DNA from: Streptomyces malaysiensis subsp. samsunensis
GTDB taxonomy: Bacteria > Actinomycetota > Actinomycetes > Streptomycetales > Streptomycetaceae
Assembly: GCF_024519315.1 (NCBI RefSeq)
Contig: NZ_JANIIC010000019.1
Location: forward strand, 1 to 64,000
Direction: 5' to 3'
Length of the DNA stretch: 64,000 nucleotides
The position numbers and the translations under genes are program-made. The notes under the pieces are model-generated. The model saw only the letters and a program-made list of their open reading frames with translations. It ran no database searches and was not told the DNA's origin. Below, one piece after another: positions 8,379 through 15,946 of the stretch. Positions within the stretch are counted from its first letter, which is position 1; each line of letters begins with the position of its first letter.

Positions 8379-9722
8379 TCAGGAGCGCTTGGCCACCGGT
8401 TCGAGGATGGCAACGCACTCCACATGATGCGTCACCGGAAAGAGGTCGAAGGCGCGGGTGCGGCGCGGGGCGTAGCCCGCCTCGCGGAAGTACTTCAGGT
8501 CGCGGGCGAGCGCCGCCGGGTCGCAGGCGACGTAGGCGATACGGCGGGCGCCAAGGGCCGCCAGGCGGGTCACCGTCTCCTTGCCCGCGCCCGCGCGGGG
8601 CGGGTCCAGGACGATCAGGTCGGCCTCGGTGATCCCGGTGCGGGGCAGCACCTGCTCGACCTTGCCGTGCTCGATACGGACCCGCTCCAGGTCCTGGAGG
8701 TTGTGCCGGGCGTCCTCGACCGCGCGCTTGCTGGACTCGATGCCCAGCACCGCGCCCCGCTCCCCCACCCGCTCGCCGATCGCGCCCGCGAAGAGGCCCA
8801 CACCGCAGTACAGATCGAGGCCCATCTCGCCCCTGCGGGGCATCAGCCCCTGCATCACGGCCTCGACGAGCACGTCCGCCGCCTTCGGGTGGACCTGCCA
8901 GAAGCCGCCCTCGCCCACCCGCCAGGTGCGGCCCGCCGCCCGCTCACGGACGAACGGGCGGCCGTGGACGCGGTGCACCAGACGGGTCCGCTCACGGCCG
9001 CGGGGCTCGCTGACCCGCAGCACGGAGACCGGCCGGTCCAGCTCCACCAGCGGCAGCCGGCCGCCGGGGCGCGGGGTGAGGACCACCTGCCGGTCGGAGG
9101 AGCCGGTGGCGGCGATGGCCTCCACGGTGGAGATCTGGGGCCATTCGCGCTTCTCGACGCCGAGTTCGGTGACGCCCGGGGCGGCGATCAGGCAGTGGTC
9201 GATGGGCTCGACCTCGTGCGAGCGGTGACGGCGCAGTCCGGGGCGGCCCTGCTCGTCCACCGCGTACTGCACCCGGGTGCGCCAGGCCGGAACCTCGCCG
9301 CGGGCCACCTTGTCGCCGGGCGCGGGCTCGACCGTGCCGTCCCAGCCCGCCTCCTCGGGGGTGAGCCCCGCCAGCCGGGCCAGCTGTTCGGTGATCACCT
9401 CGGCCTTGAGCCTGCGCTGGGCGCCGGGGGCGGCGTGCTGCCAGTCGCAGCCGCCGCACTTGCCGGGCCCCGCGAACGGGCACGGCGCCTCCACCCGGTC
9501 CTTGGCGGCGTCCAGCACCCGCACCGCGTCGGCGCGCAGAAAGCGCGCGCCCTCCTCGCCCTCGGTCACCCGGGCCACGACCCGCTCACCGGGCAGCGCG
9601 TGCCGGACGAACAGCACCTGGCCCTCGGCGGTCCGGGCGATGCAGTGGCCGCCGTGCGCCACCGGGCCGACCTCTACCTCGTACTCCTCGCCGACCAGCG
9701 ATGCCTTGGGTTCACTTTGCAT
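8379..9722 (-). CDS. TRAM-domain RNA (uracil-5-)-methyltransferase, TrmA/RlmD family
   Basis: SAM-dependent m5U methyltransferase acting on rRNA or tRNA. Order of parts: N-terminal TRAM domain (residues ~5-65), an iron-sulfur type Cys cluster (CPFAGPGKCGGCDW), the SAM site LDLYCGVGLFAG, the DPPRAG motif, and the catalytic Cys in YVACDPAAL near the C-terminus. The start at 9722 (447 aa) is preferred because the conserved TRAM sequence begins soon after (MQSEPKASL); the frame stays open to 9767. Which uridine is modified cannot be told from sequence. It marks the start of the conserved core block to the right of the PABA operon. Confidence 0.9.
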   Translation of the reverse strand: MQSEPKASLVGEEYEVEVGPVAHGGHCIARTAEGQVLFVRHALPGERVVARVTEGEEGARFLRADAVRVLDAAKDRVEAPCPFAGPGKCGGCDWQHAAPGAQRRLKAEVITEQLARLAGLTPEEAGWDGTVEPAPGDKVARGEVPAWRTRVQYAVDEQGRPGLRRHRSHEVEPIDHCLIAAPGVTELGVEKREWPQISTVEAIAATGSSDRQVVLTPRPGGRLPLVELDRPVSVLRVSEPRGRERTRLVHRVHGRPFVRERAAGRTWRVGEGGFWQVHPKAADVLVEAVMQGLMPRRGEMGLDLYCGVGLFAGAIGERVGERGAVLGIESSKRAVEDARHNLQDLERVRIEHGKVEQVLPRTGITEADLIVLDPPRAGAGKETVTRLAALGARRIAYVACDPAALARDLKYFREAGYAPRRTRAFDLFPVTHHVECVAILEPVAKRS

Positions 9723-9825
9723 GGCGGGCACAGGCTCCAGAAGGGGTGAGAGGACGCGGTGGGACAACAGCCCACCAGTCTACGTCCCGCCGGCCCTCAC
9801 CCCGTCACGCCCAGGCCCCACGGGC

Positions 9826-11922
9826 CTACCGCCCAGGAACCTGCGAGGTGACGCCCGGCTGCTCGCCCTTCGGTCCCTTCTCGCCCTTCTCCCGCTTGGC
9901 CGGAACCACCGGGCCACGCCGCACCGACCCCGGCGCGTTCCATTCGGCCCGCTTGCGCGCCCGCTTCCGGGCCAGTTCGGAGGAGTCCAGCTGCCACGGC
10001 ACGGAGGTCACCATGACGCCCGGGGTGAACAGCAGCCGCCCCTTGAGCCGCAGCGCGCTCTGGTTGTGCAGCAGATGCTCGTACCAGTGGCCGACCACGT
10101 ACTCCGGGATGAAGACGGAGACCACATCGCGCGGGCTCTCCCGGCGCAGGCTCTTGACGTAGTCGATGACCGGCCGGGTGATCTCGCGGTAGGGCGAGTC
10201 CAGGATCTTGAGCGGCACATCGATACCGCGCTCGTGCCACACCGTCTGGAGCGCCTTGGTCTCGGCGGGGTCCACATTGATGCTCAGCGCCTCCAGCCGG
10301 TGGGAGCGCATCAGCTTGGCGTAGGCCAGGGCCCGCAGCGTCGGCTTGTGGATCTTGGAGACCAGGACGATGGAGTGCACCCGGGAGGGGCGCACCTCCT
10401 CCTCGTCGAGCTGTTCGGTGGCGGCCGCGAGCTCCTCGGAGACGCCGTCGTAGTGGCGCCTGATGGCCGACATGGTGACGTAGAAGATGACCATGCCGAG
10501 CAGGGCGACCCAGGCGCCGTGGGTGAACTTCGTCAGCAGCACCACGACCAGCACCAGACCGGTGAAGAAGGCCCCGAAGGTGTTGATCGCGCGGGCGCGG
10601 ACCATACGGCGGCGGGCGTTCGGGTTCCGCTCGGTGGCCAGATGGCGGTTCCAGTGCCGGACCATGCCGGTCTGGCTGAGGGTGAAGGAGACGAAGACCC
10701 CGACGATGTAGAGCTGGATCAGCCGGGTGGAGTCGGCCCCGTAGAAGTAGACCAGGACCGCGGCGGCCGAGGCGAGCAGCACGATGCCGTTGGAGAAGGC
10801 GAGCCGGTCGCCGCGGGTGTGCAGCTGGCGGGGCAGATAGCGGTCCTGGGCCAGGATCGAGCCGAGCAGCGGGAAGCCGTTGTACGCGGTGTTGGCGGCC
10901 AGGAACAGCACCAGCGCGGTGGCCCCGGCCAGCACCACGAAGAAGAACGAGCCGTCGCCGAAGACCGCGGCCGCGACCTGCGAGATCACCGGGTTCTGGG
11001 TGTAGTCGGCGCCGAGCGGCGCCCCGTTCTTCAGCAGGTCGTGCGCGGGGTTCTCGGCCATCTTGACGTCGGTGGCCAGGGCGAGGGTGATGATGCCCAC
11101 GAACATGGTCACCGCGAGGCCGCCCATCAACGCCAGCGTCGTCGCCGCGTTACGGCTCTTGGGCTTGCGGAAGGCGGGCACACCGTTGCTGATCGCCTCG
11201 ACACCGGTCAGCGCCGCGCAGCCGTCGGAGAAGGCGCGCAGCAGCAGGAAGATCAGCGCGAAGCCGGCCAGCCCGGTCTGCTCGGCGTGCACCTCGTAGC
11301 CCGCGGTGGGGGCCTTCATGTCGTCGCCCAGCACCAGCCCCCGGTAGGCGCCCCAGAGGATCATCGCGAAGACGCCGCCGACGAAGACATAGGTGGGGAC
11401 GGCGAAGAGCTTGCCCGACTCCCGTACGCCCCGCAGGTTCATCAGCGTCAGCAGCAGGATGATCCCGACCGCGCACAGCGTCTTGTTCTCGACGATGAAG
11501 GGGACGGCCGAACCGAGGTTCTCCACACCGGAGGAGATCGACACGGCCACCGTGAGGACGTAGTCGACCAGCAGGGCGCTGGCGACGGTCAGACCCGCCT
11601 TGGGGCCGAGGTTGGTGGTGGCGACCTCGTAGTCACCGCCCCCGCTGGGGTACGCGTGCACATTCTGGCGGTACGAGGCGACCACCGTGAACATCAGCAC
11701 GATGATCGCGATCGTGATCCACGGGCTGTAGTGGTAGGCCGACGCACCCGCCACGGACAGAACGATCATCACCTGCCCCGGCGCATACGCGACGGAGGAA
11801 AGGGGGTCGGAGGCGAAGACGGGGAGCGCGATGCGCTTCGGGAGGAGGGTCTCCCCCAGCTTGTCGCTGCGCAGGGCCCGCCCGATCAAGATCCGTTTCG
11901 GGAGGTCGGTCAGTTTGGACAC
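9826..11922 (-). CDS. kimA: KimA-type potassium importer (APC superfamily)
   Basis: A 698-aa polytopic protein with about 12 TM helices and a ~180-residue cytoplasmic tail, close in plan to Bacillus KimA (YdaO), a high-affinity K+/H+ symporter. Signature stretches are SSVAYAPGQ and YPSGGGDYEVA in the first helices, LLVDYVLTVAVSISSG, FSDGCAALTGVEAISNGVP, and the tail motif LLHNQSALRLKGRLLF. Many databases call such proteins amino acid permeases. GTG start at 11922; no good ribosome site is seen. It lies downstream of the conservon on the same strand, separated by a long hairpin. TrkA/RCK and KdpDE genes nearby support a potassium role. Bacillus KimA is inhibited by c-di-AMP; whether this one is remains inference. 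Confidence 0.85.
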   Translation of the reverse strand: MSKLTDLPKRILIGRALRSDKLGETLLPKRIALPVFASDPLSSVAYAPGQVMIVLSVAGASAYHYSPWITIAIIVLMFTVVASYRQNVHAYPSGGGDYEVATTNLGPKAGLTVASALLVDYVLTVAVSISSGVENLGSAVPFIVENKTLCAVGIILLLTLMNLRGVRESGKLFAVPTYVFVGGVFAMILWGAYRGLVLGDDMKAPTAGYEVHAEQTGLAGFALIFLLLRAFSDGCAALTGVEAISNGVPAFRKPKSRNAATTLALMGGLAVTMFVGIITLALATDVKMAENPAHDLLKNGAPLGADYTQNPVISQVAAAVFGDGSFFFVVLAGATALVLFLAANTAYNGFPLLGSILAQDRYLPRQLHTRGDRLAFSNGIVLLASAAAVLVYFYGADSTRLIQLYIVGVFVSFTLSQTGMVRHWNRHLATERNPNARRRMVRARAINTFGAFFTGLVLVVVLLTKFTHGAWVALLGMVIFYVTMSAIRRHYDGVSEELAAATEQLDEEEVRPSRVHSIVLVSKIHKPTLRALAYAKLMRSHRLEALSINVDPAETKALQTVWHERGIDVPLKILDSPYREITRPVIDYVKSLRRESPRDVVSVFIPEYVVGHWYEHLLHNQSALRLKGRLLFTPGVMVTSVPWQLDSSELARKRARKRAEWNAPGSVRRGPVVPAKREKGEKGPKGEQPGVTSQVPGR

Positions 11923-11945
11923 GCAGAGGATCGTAAGGGGTAGGC

Positions 11946-11997
11946 CCGGTCCCCGCCCACCCGCCCGTCCCCGGGATCTCGAGCGGGCGGGGACCGG
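11946..11997 (-). terminator. long-stem hairpin between cvnF and kimA
   Basis: A 13-bp perfect stem (11946-11958 with 11985-11997) closes a 26-nt GC-rich loop that can fold further. It sits 12 bases past the stop of the second P450 and before kimA on the same strand, so it probably ends the conservon transcript. Confidence 0.6.
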
Positions 11998-12009
11998 CCC
12001 CCTGAGCGC

Positions 12010-13236
12010 TCAGGACAGCCGTGCGGGCAAGGTGCGGTGACCGTTGGAGATGAAGGACTCCACCGGCTCCAGCGGCTCCCGCCCGGACGCCAGCTTGAGC
12101 CCGGGGAAGCGGTCGAAGAGCGCCGGGAGCGCGATCGCGGCCTCCAGCCGGCCCAGCGGAGCGCCGACGCACAGATGGACGCCGTGGCCGAACGCCAGGT
12201 GGTTCTTGAGCCCGCGGGTCACATCGAAGTGGTCCGCGTCCTCGCCGTGCACCTCGGGGTCGCGTCCGGCTGCCGCGTAGGCGGCCAGGATCGCGTCACC
12301 CTTGCGCAGCACCGCGCCGCCGTCCAGCTCGATGTCCTCCACGGCGTAGCGCAGCGGCAGGTTGGCGACCGGGGCGGAGTGCCGCAGCGTCTCCTCGATC
12401 ACATCGTCCCAGGTGGCCCGGCCGGCCCGGACGTGGTCGAGCTGCTCGGGCCGGGTGAGCAGCGCGTGGATGGCGTTGTCCAGGAGGTTGACCGTGGTCT
12501 CGTGACCGGCCGAGAGGAACAGCGCGAGGGTGTCGGTCAGCTCCTTCTCGCTGAGCGCGGAGCCGCTCTCCTCGTCCCGCACCGCGATCAGCCCGCTGGT
12601 CAGGTCGTCGCCGGGGCGCTCGCGCTTGGTGGCCACCAGCTCGGCGAGTACGGCGTACATCTCGGTGTAGGTGGCGGTGACCTCCTCCGGGGTGGCGGAG
12701 GTGTGGAAGATGGAGTCCACGACCCGGCGCATCCGCTCGCGCAGATTATCGTCGTCGAGCCCGAACAGCTCGGAGATCACCTGGATCGGCAGCGGATACG
12801 CGTACGCCTCGCGCAGGTCGACCGGCTCGCCCGGCGCGGCGGTGGCCAGCCCGTCCAGGAGGGTGGCGCAGATCTCCTCGATGCGCGGCCGCAGGGCGGC
12901 GGTGCGCCGGGCGGTGAACGCCTTGGAGACCAGGGTGCGCAGCCGCCGGTGGTCACCGCCGTAGGAGGTGAACATGTTCTCGACAGCGACCCAGGTGATC
13001 AGCGGCCACTCGGGCGAGATCTCACCGTTGATCCACGCCGGCCAGTGCTGCCGGGGGTCCTTGGAGACCCGGGGGTCGGTCAGCAGCTGTTTGAGTGTCC
13101 GCTGGCGGCTTATTGCCCACGCCACCACGCCGTCAGGAAGCTCAACAAGCGTCGCCTCGCCGCCTGCTGCGACTCGGGCTGCCTCTCCGGGGATGTCGCG
13201 GCCGGCGGGGTCGAGAACGATGGGACGGGGTTCCAT
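12010..13236 (-). CDS. cvnF: cytochrome P450, CYP154-like conservon component (CvnF)
   Basis: A 408-aa bacterial class I P450 with all standard motifs: I-helix AGHETT (243-248), K-helix E282-TL-R285, and heme loop FGHGVHLCVG with the axial Cys356. No membrane anchor. The start at 13236 is fixed by TGGAGG 8 nt upstream; the longer frame to 13671 lies inside the preceding P450 in another frame. Last gene of the cvnABCDEF operon; its 5' 127 bp overlap the 3' end of the upstream P450. In S. coelicolor, conservons carry similar CYP157/CYP154 pairs. Substrate unknown; redox partner not in the window. Confidence 0.88.
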   Translation of the reverse strand: MEPRPIVLDPAGRDIPGEAARVAAGGEATLVELPDGVVAWAISRQRTLKQLLTDPRVSKDPRQHWPAWINGEISPEWPLITWVAVENMFTSYGGDHRRLRTLVSKAFTARRTAALRPRIEEICATLLDGLATAAPGEPVDLREAYAYPLPIQVISELFGLDDDNLRERMRRVVDSIFHTSATPEEVTATYTEMYAVLAELVATKRERPGDDLTSGLIAVRDEESGSALSEKELTDTLALFLSAGHETTVNLLDNAIHALLTRPEQLDHVRAGRATWDDVIEETLRHSAPVANLPLRYAVEDIELDGGAVLRKGDAILAAYAAAGRDPEVHGEDADHFDVTRGLKNHLAFGHGVHLCVGAPLGRLEAAIALPALFDRFPGLKLASGREPLEPVESFISNGHRTLPARLS

Positions 13237-14582
13237 TGGCTGCCTCCAGAGGTCTCGTCGAATCGGGTCGACTCGGACACCGACGCTGCGGACGGCCCGG
13301 TCCTGGATGTCGCTTGGGCGGGGAAGCGCACCGGCAGAGCGGCCAGGGCGCGCGAGAAGGGCCCGGTCCGCCACGTCAACCGCTCCGCGGGGACGGCCAG
13401 TTCCATGTCCGGGAGGCGGTCCAGGAGCCGCTCGATGGCCACCGAGGCGATCACCCGGGCGGGCCGCTCGGCGGGGCAGCGATGGGCGCCCGCGCTCCAG
13501 GCCAGATGGGCCCGGTTGCCGGACCGGCGGTCGGAGGCCAGGGCGGCCTCGTGGTTGGCCGCGGCGTAGCTGATGAGCACCGGGTCGCCCTTGCGCAGCC
13601 GTACGCCCGCCACGTCGCAGTCGTAACGGGGGAACCGGGTGCCGTAGTTGGCCATCGGCGGATCGTTCCACAGGACCTCGTCCAGGGCGTCCTCGACGGG
13701 CATGCTGCCACCGGACAGCTCACCGGCGAAGCGGTCGTCCGACAGCAGCAGGCGCAGCGCGTTGGCGATCAGGTTCTGCTCGGGGTCGGTACCGGCCGCC
13801 ATCAGCAGGATCATCTGCTGCATCAGCTCGTCGTCGGCGAGCTGCGAGGGGTGCGCCATCAGCCAGGAGGTGACGTCGGCGGCGGGCTGCCGGCGCTTTT
13901 CCGCCAGCAGCCCGGAGATCCAGTGGAGCAGTTCGTCGTTGGCCGCCGCCGCTTCCTCGCCGCTGTCGAAGAGCTTCATCATCGTCTCGACCAGCTTCGG
14001 CCCGTCCGCCGGACGCGCCCCGAACAGCTGGTTGAAGACCAGCAGCGGGATCACCGACGCGTACTCGGTGATCAGCTCGGCCTCGCCCCGGGAGGCGAAG
14101 GCGTCGATCAGCGTCTCCGCGCTGCGCTCGACGTACTCGCTCAGGGCGTGCGGATCCACCCGGTCCAGGCTGTCGGTGATCGCCCCGCGCAGCCGGACGT
14201 GTGCCTCCCCGTCGGCGAAGAGCGCGTTCGGCCGGTACATCATCATCGGGGCGACCGGGTTGTCCAGCCCCACCGTCCCGTCCCGCATCGCCCGCCAGCC
14301 GCGCGGGTCCTTGGCGAACCGCTCGGTGTCGCGCAGGATCTCCAGGCTGAGCTGATAGCTGGTGACCAGCGAGGCGTACACCCCCGGCGACAGCTCGACC
14401 GGGGCGATCGCCCCGAAGGTGGCGCGCATCCGTGTGTAGGCGCCGTGCGGGTCGGCGGCGAACTCGGGACCGTACATCGGTACTGCCGCGCGGGGCCCGG
14501 CGTCGCTCACGGCCGTGGCAGGGCCCGCGTGCGCGGGACAGCCCGGTGGCGGTACGGGTCCGGCGGCTGGATGGTTGGTCAC
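13110..14582 (-). CDS. cvnE: atypical cytochrome P450, CYP157-like (CvnE)
   Basis: A 490-aa P450-fold protein with a recognisable heme loop (WSAGAHRCP, Cys369) but non-canonical motifs elsewhere. The K-helix reads E302-V-L-W305 instead of ExxR, and the I-helix has AAGTDPE with Pro267 where Thr is usual. The CYP157 family of streptomycetes is known to lack ExxR, and it occurs in conservons beside a CYP154, as here. The GTG start overlaps the GTPase stop by GTGA, with AGGAG 5 nt upstream. The last ~65 residues (Ser/Thr/Pro-rich) exceed normal P450 length and overlap the next gene by 127 bp. It may be a signalling or structural P450 rather than a monooxygenase; that is inference. Confidence 0.85.
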   Translation of the reverse strand: MTNHPAAGPVPPPGCPAHAGPATAVSDAGPRAAVPMYGPEFAADPHGAYTRMRATFGAIAPVELSPGVYASLVTSYQLSLEILRDTERFAKDPRGWRAMRDGTVGLDNPVAPMMMYRPNALFADGEAHVRLRGAITDSLDRVDPHALSEYVERSAETLIDAFASRGEAELITEYASVIPLLVFNQLFGARPADGPKLVETMMKLFDSGEEAAAANDELLHWISGLLAEKRRQPAADVTSWLMAHPSQLADDELMQQMILLMAAGTDPEQNLIANALRLLLSDDRFAGELSGGSMPVEDALDEVLWNDPPMANYGTRFPRYDCDVAGVRLRKGDPVLISYAAANHEAALASDRRSGNRAHLAWSAGAHRCPAERPARVIASVAIERLLDRLPDMELAVPAERLTWRTGPFSRALAALPVRFPAQATSRTGPSAASVSESTRFDETSGGSQWNPVPSFSTPPAATSPERQPESQQAARRRLLSFLTAWWRGQ

Positions 14583-15187
14583 ACAATCTCCTGGGAGCTA
14601 CGGGTCTGGCGATCCTGTAGATATTCGACGAGGGCGATCAGTGCGTGCGTGGAGGAGATCTCGTCCCGGGCGTCGCAGGTCACCAGGGGCGTCTCCGGAA
14701 GCAGATCGAGGGCCTCCCGGACCTCCGGCTCCGCGAAGAGGGGAGCGCCCTCGAAGTGGTTGACGGCGACGGCGTACGGCAGTCCGTGCTCCTCCAGGAC
14801 GGCCATCACCGGGAAGGACTGCTCCAGCCGCCGGGTGTCGGCCAGCACGACCGCGCCCAGCGCGCCGACCGTCATGTCGTGCCACAGCCGGGTGAAGCGC
14901 CGCTGCCCCGGCGTGCCGAACAGATAGAGCACCAGGGAATCGCTGAGGGTGAGCCGGCCGAAGTCCATGGCGACGGTGGTGGTCGTCTTGTCCTCGGTGC
15001 CCCGCAGGTCGTCGATGAGCGCACCGGCCTGCGTCATCGTCTCCTCGGTGCGCAGCGGGCGGATTTCGGACAGCGAGCCGACGAAGGTCGTCTTGCCGAC
15101 GGCGAAGTGCCCGACGACCAGGATCTTCGCCGCCACCCGTACCGTGGAGGGCAGATAGGCCGCGTCAGAGGCGAGCGCGGAGTCCAT
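14579..15187 (-). CDS. cvnD: conservon small GTPase CvnD
   Basis: A 202-aa Ras/MglA-like ATP/GTP-binding protein. Walker A is GHFAVGKT (about residues 26-33), the G3 region is LFGTPGQ, and VNHFEG sits at the NKxD position in altered form. Conservon GTPases act with the CvnA ATPase and the CvnB roadblock protein in a membrane-associated complex compared with eukaryotic G-protein systems. AGGAGG lies 6 nt before the ATG at 15187. Its 5' end overlaps cvnC by 23 bp and its stop overlaps cvnE by 4 bp, so the operon is tightly coupled. Confidence 0.93.
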   Translation of the reverse strand: MDSALASDAAYLPSTVRVAAKILVVGHFAVGKTTFVGSLSEIRPLRTEETMTQAGALIDDLRGTEDKTTTTVAMDFGRLTLSDSLVLYLFGTPGQRRFTRLWHDMTVGALGAVVLADTRRLEQSFPVMAVLEEHGLPYAVAVNHFEGAPLFAEPEVREALDLLPETPLVTCDARDEISSTHALIALVEYLQDRQTRSSQEIV

Positions 15188-15521
15188 CGAGCACCTCCTG
15201 GAGCAGCTGGACCTCGGGGAGCTCGGCGGGCGGGATGGGGGCCCGGGTGCTGATGTGGCCGCTGTCCACGAGGTCGCCCAGCAGGACCTTGGTGACGCTG
15301 ACGGGCAGCTCCAGATACCCGGCGACCTCGGCCACCGAAAGCGCTCCGCCCAGGCACAGCTCCATGACCCGCCGCTTCTCCGGGCTGAGCCCGGGCAGCG
15401 GCCGGTCGGGATGGGCCATGACCAGGGTCACCAGGTCGAAGGTGTTGCGAGTCGGGTAGGCGCGGCCGTCGGTCACCACATACGGCCGCACCAACCCTCG
15501 TTCGCGCCGCCCCGGACTCAT
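15165..15521 (-). CDS. cvnC: conservon protein CvnC (DUF742)
   Basis: A 118-aa DUF742 protein. Characteristic segments are LVRPYVVTDGR near the N-terminus, LSPEKRRVMELC in the middle and LPVSVTKVLLGDLVDSG, a winged-helix-like stretch, followed by the C-terminal helix EVQLLQEVLDGL. A much longer frame upstream is antisense-like and proline-rich and belongs to cvnA in another phase. The ATG at 15521 overlaps the cvnB stop by 4 bp, which sets the start. Confidence 0.92.
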   Translation of the reverse strand: MSPGRRERGLVRPYVVTDGRAYPTRNTFDLVTLVMAHPDRPLPGLSPEKRRVMELCLGGALSVAEVAGYLELPVSVTKVLLGDLVDSGHISTRAPIPPAELPEVQLLQEVLDGLRARL

Positions 15522-15946
15522 GCGCGGCTGCCGATCCCCTGCCGCGGGAGGCCCTGCCTCGGCGGGCTGGTGAGCTCCTTGCCGAGCCGGTCGACCAGCT
15601 TCTGCATCCGGTAGCTGACCGCCTCCATGTCCACCGCCTCGGTGGCCGAGACCGCCAGATACGCACCGGGCCCGGCGGCGGTCAGGAAGACGTACCCGCC
15701 GACGAACTCGACGAGCGTCTGCTGCCAGGGCGTCTCGTGCGGATCGCAGAACTCGGAGGTGGAGCGGCTGATCGACTGAAGCCCGGAGAGCGCGGCGGCT
15801 TGGCGCTCGGCCTCGTCGCGGGGGATGCCCTGGGAGTGCGCCCGTAGCATCCCGTCCGCGGAGAGCAGGATCGCGTGCCGGGCCTCCGGCATCTTGACGA
15901 CCTCGTCGAGCATCCAGCCGAGCTCGTTGTTGGGATGGTCGTTCAT
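15518..15946 (-). CDS. cvnB: conservon roadblock/LC7 protein CvnB
   Basis: A 142-aa roadblock/LC7-domain protein (LGWMLDEVVKMPEARHAILL, then GYVFLTAAGPGAYLAVS). This family binds small GTPases and can act as a GTPase regulator; CvnB probably partners CvnD. Its start overlaps the cvnA stop by ATGA (15943-15946) and its end overlaps cvnC, so it sits in a coupled cassette. The C-terminal ~15 residues are Gly/Arg/Pro-rich. Confidence 0.93.
   Translation of the reverse strand: MNDHPNNELGWMLDEVVKMPEARHAILLSADGMLRAHSQGIPRDEAERQAAALSGLQSISRSTSEFCDPHETPWQQTLVEFVGGYVFLTAAGPGAYLAVSATEAVDMEAVSYRMQKLVDRLGKELTSPPRQGLPRQGIGSRA

Noticed and set aside
9277..11943. 888-codon rightward open frame
   Set aside because: It is antisense to the RNA methyltransferase and KimA genes, rich in His/Gln/Arg/Gly with no domain, a typical shadow in high-GC DNA.
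12010..13671. Longer version of the second P450
   Set aside because: The extra 145 N-terminal residues are Arg/Pro-rich out-of-frame sequence of the first P450; a strong ribosome site fixes the start at 13236.
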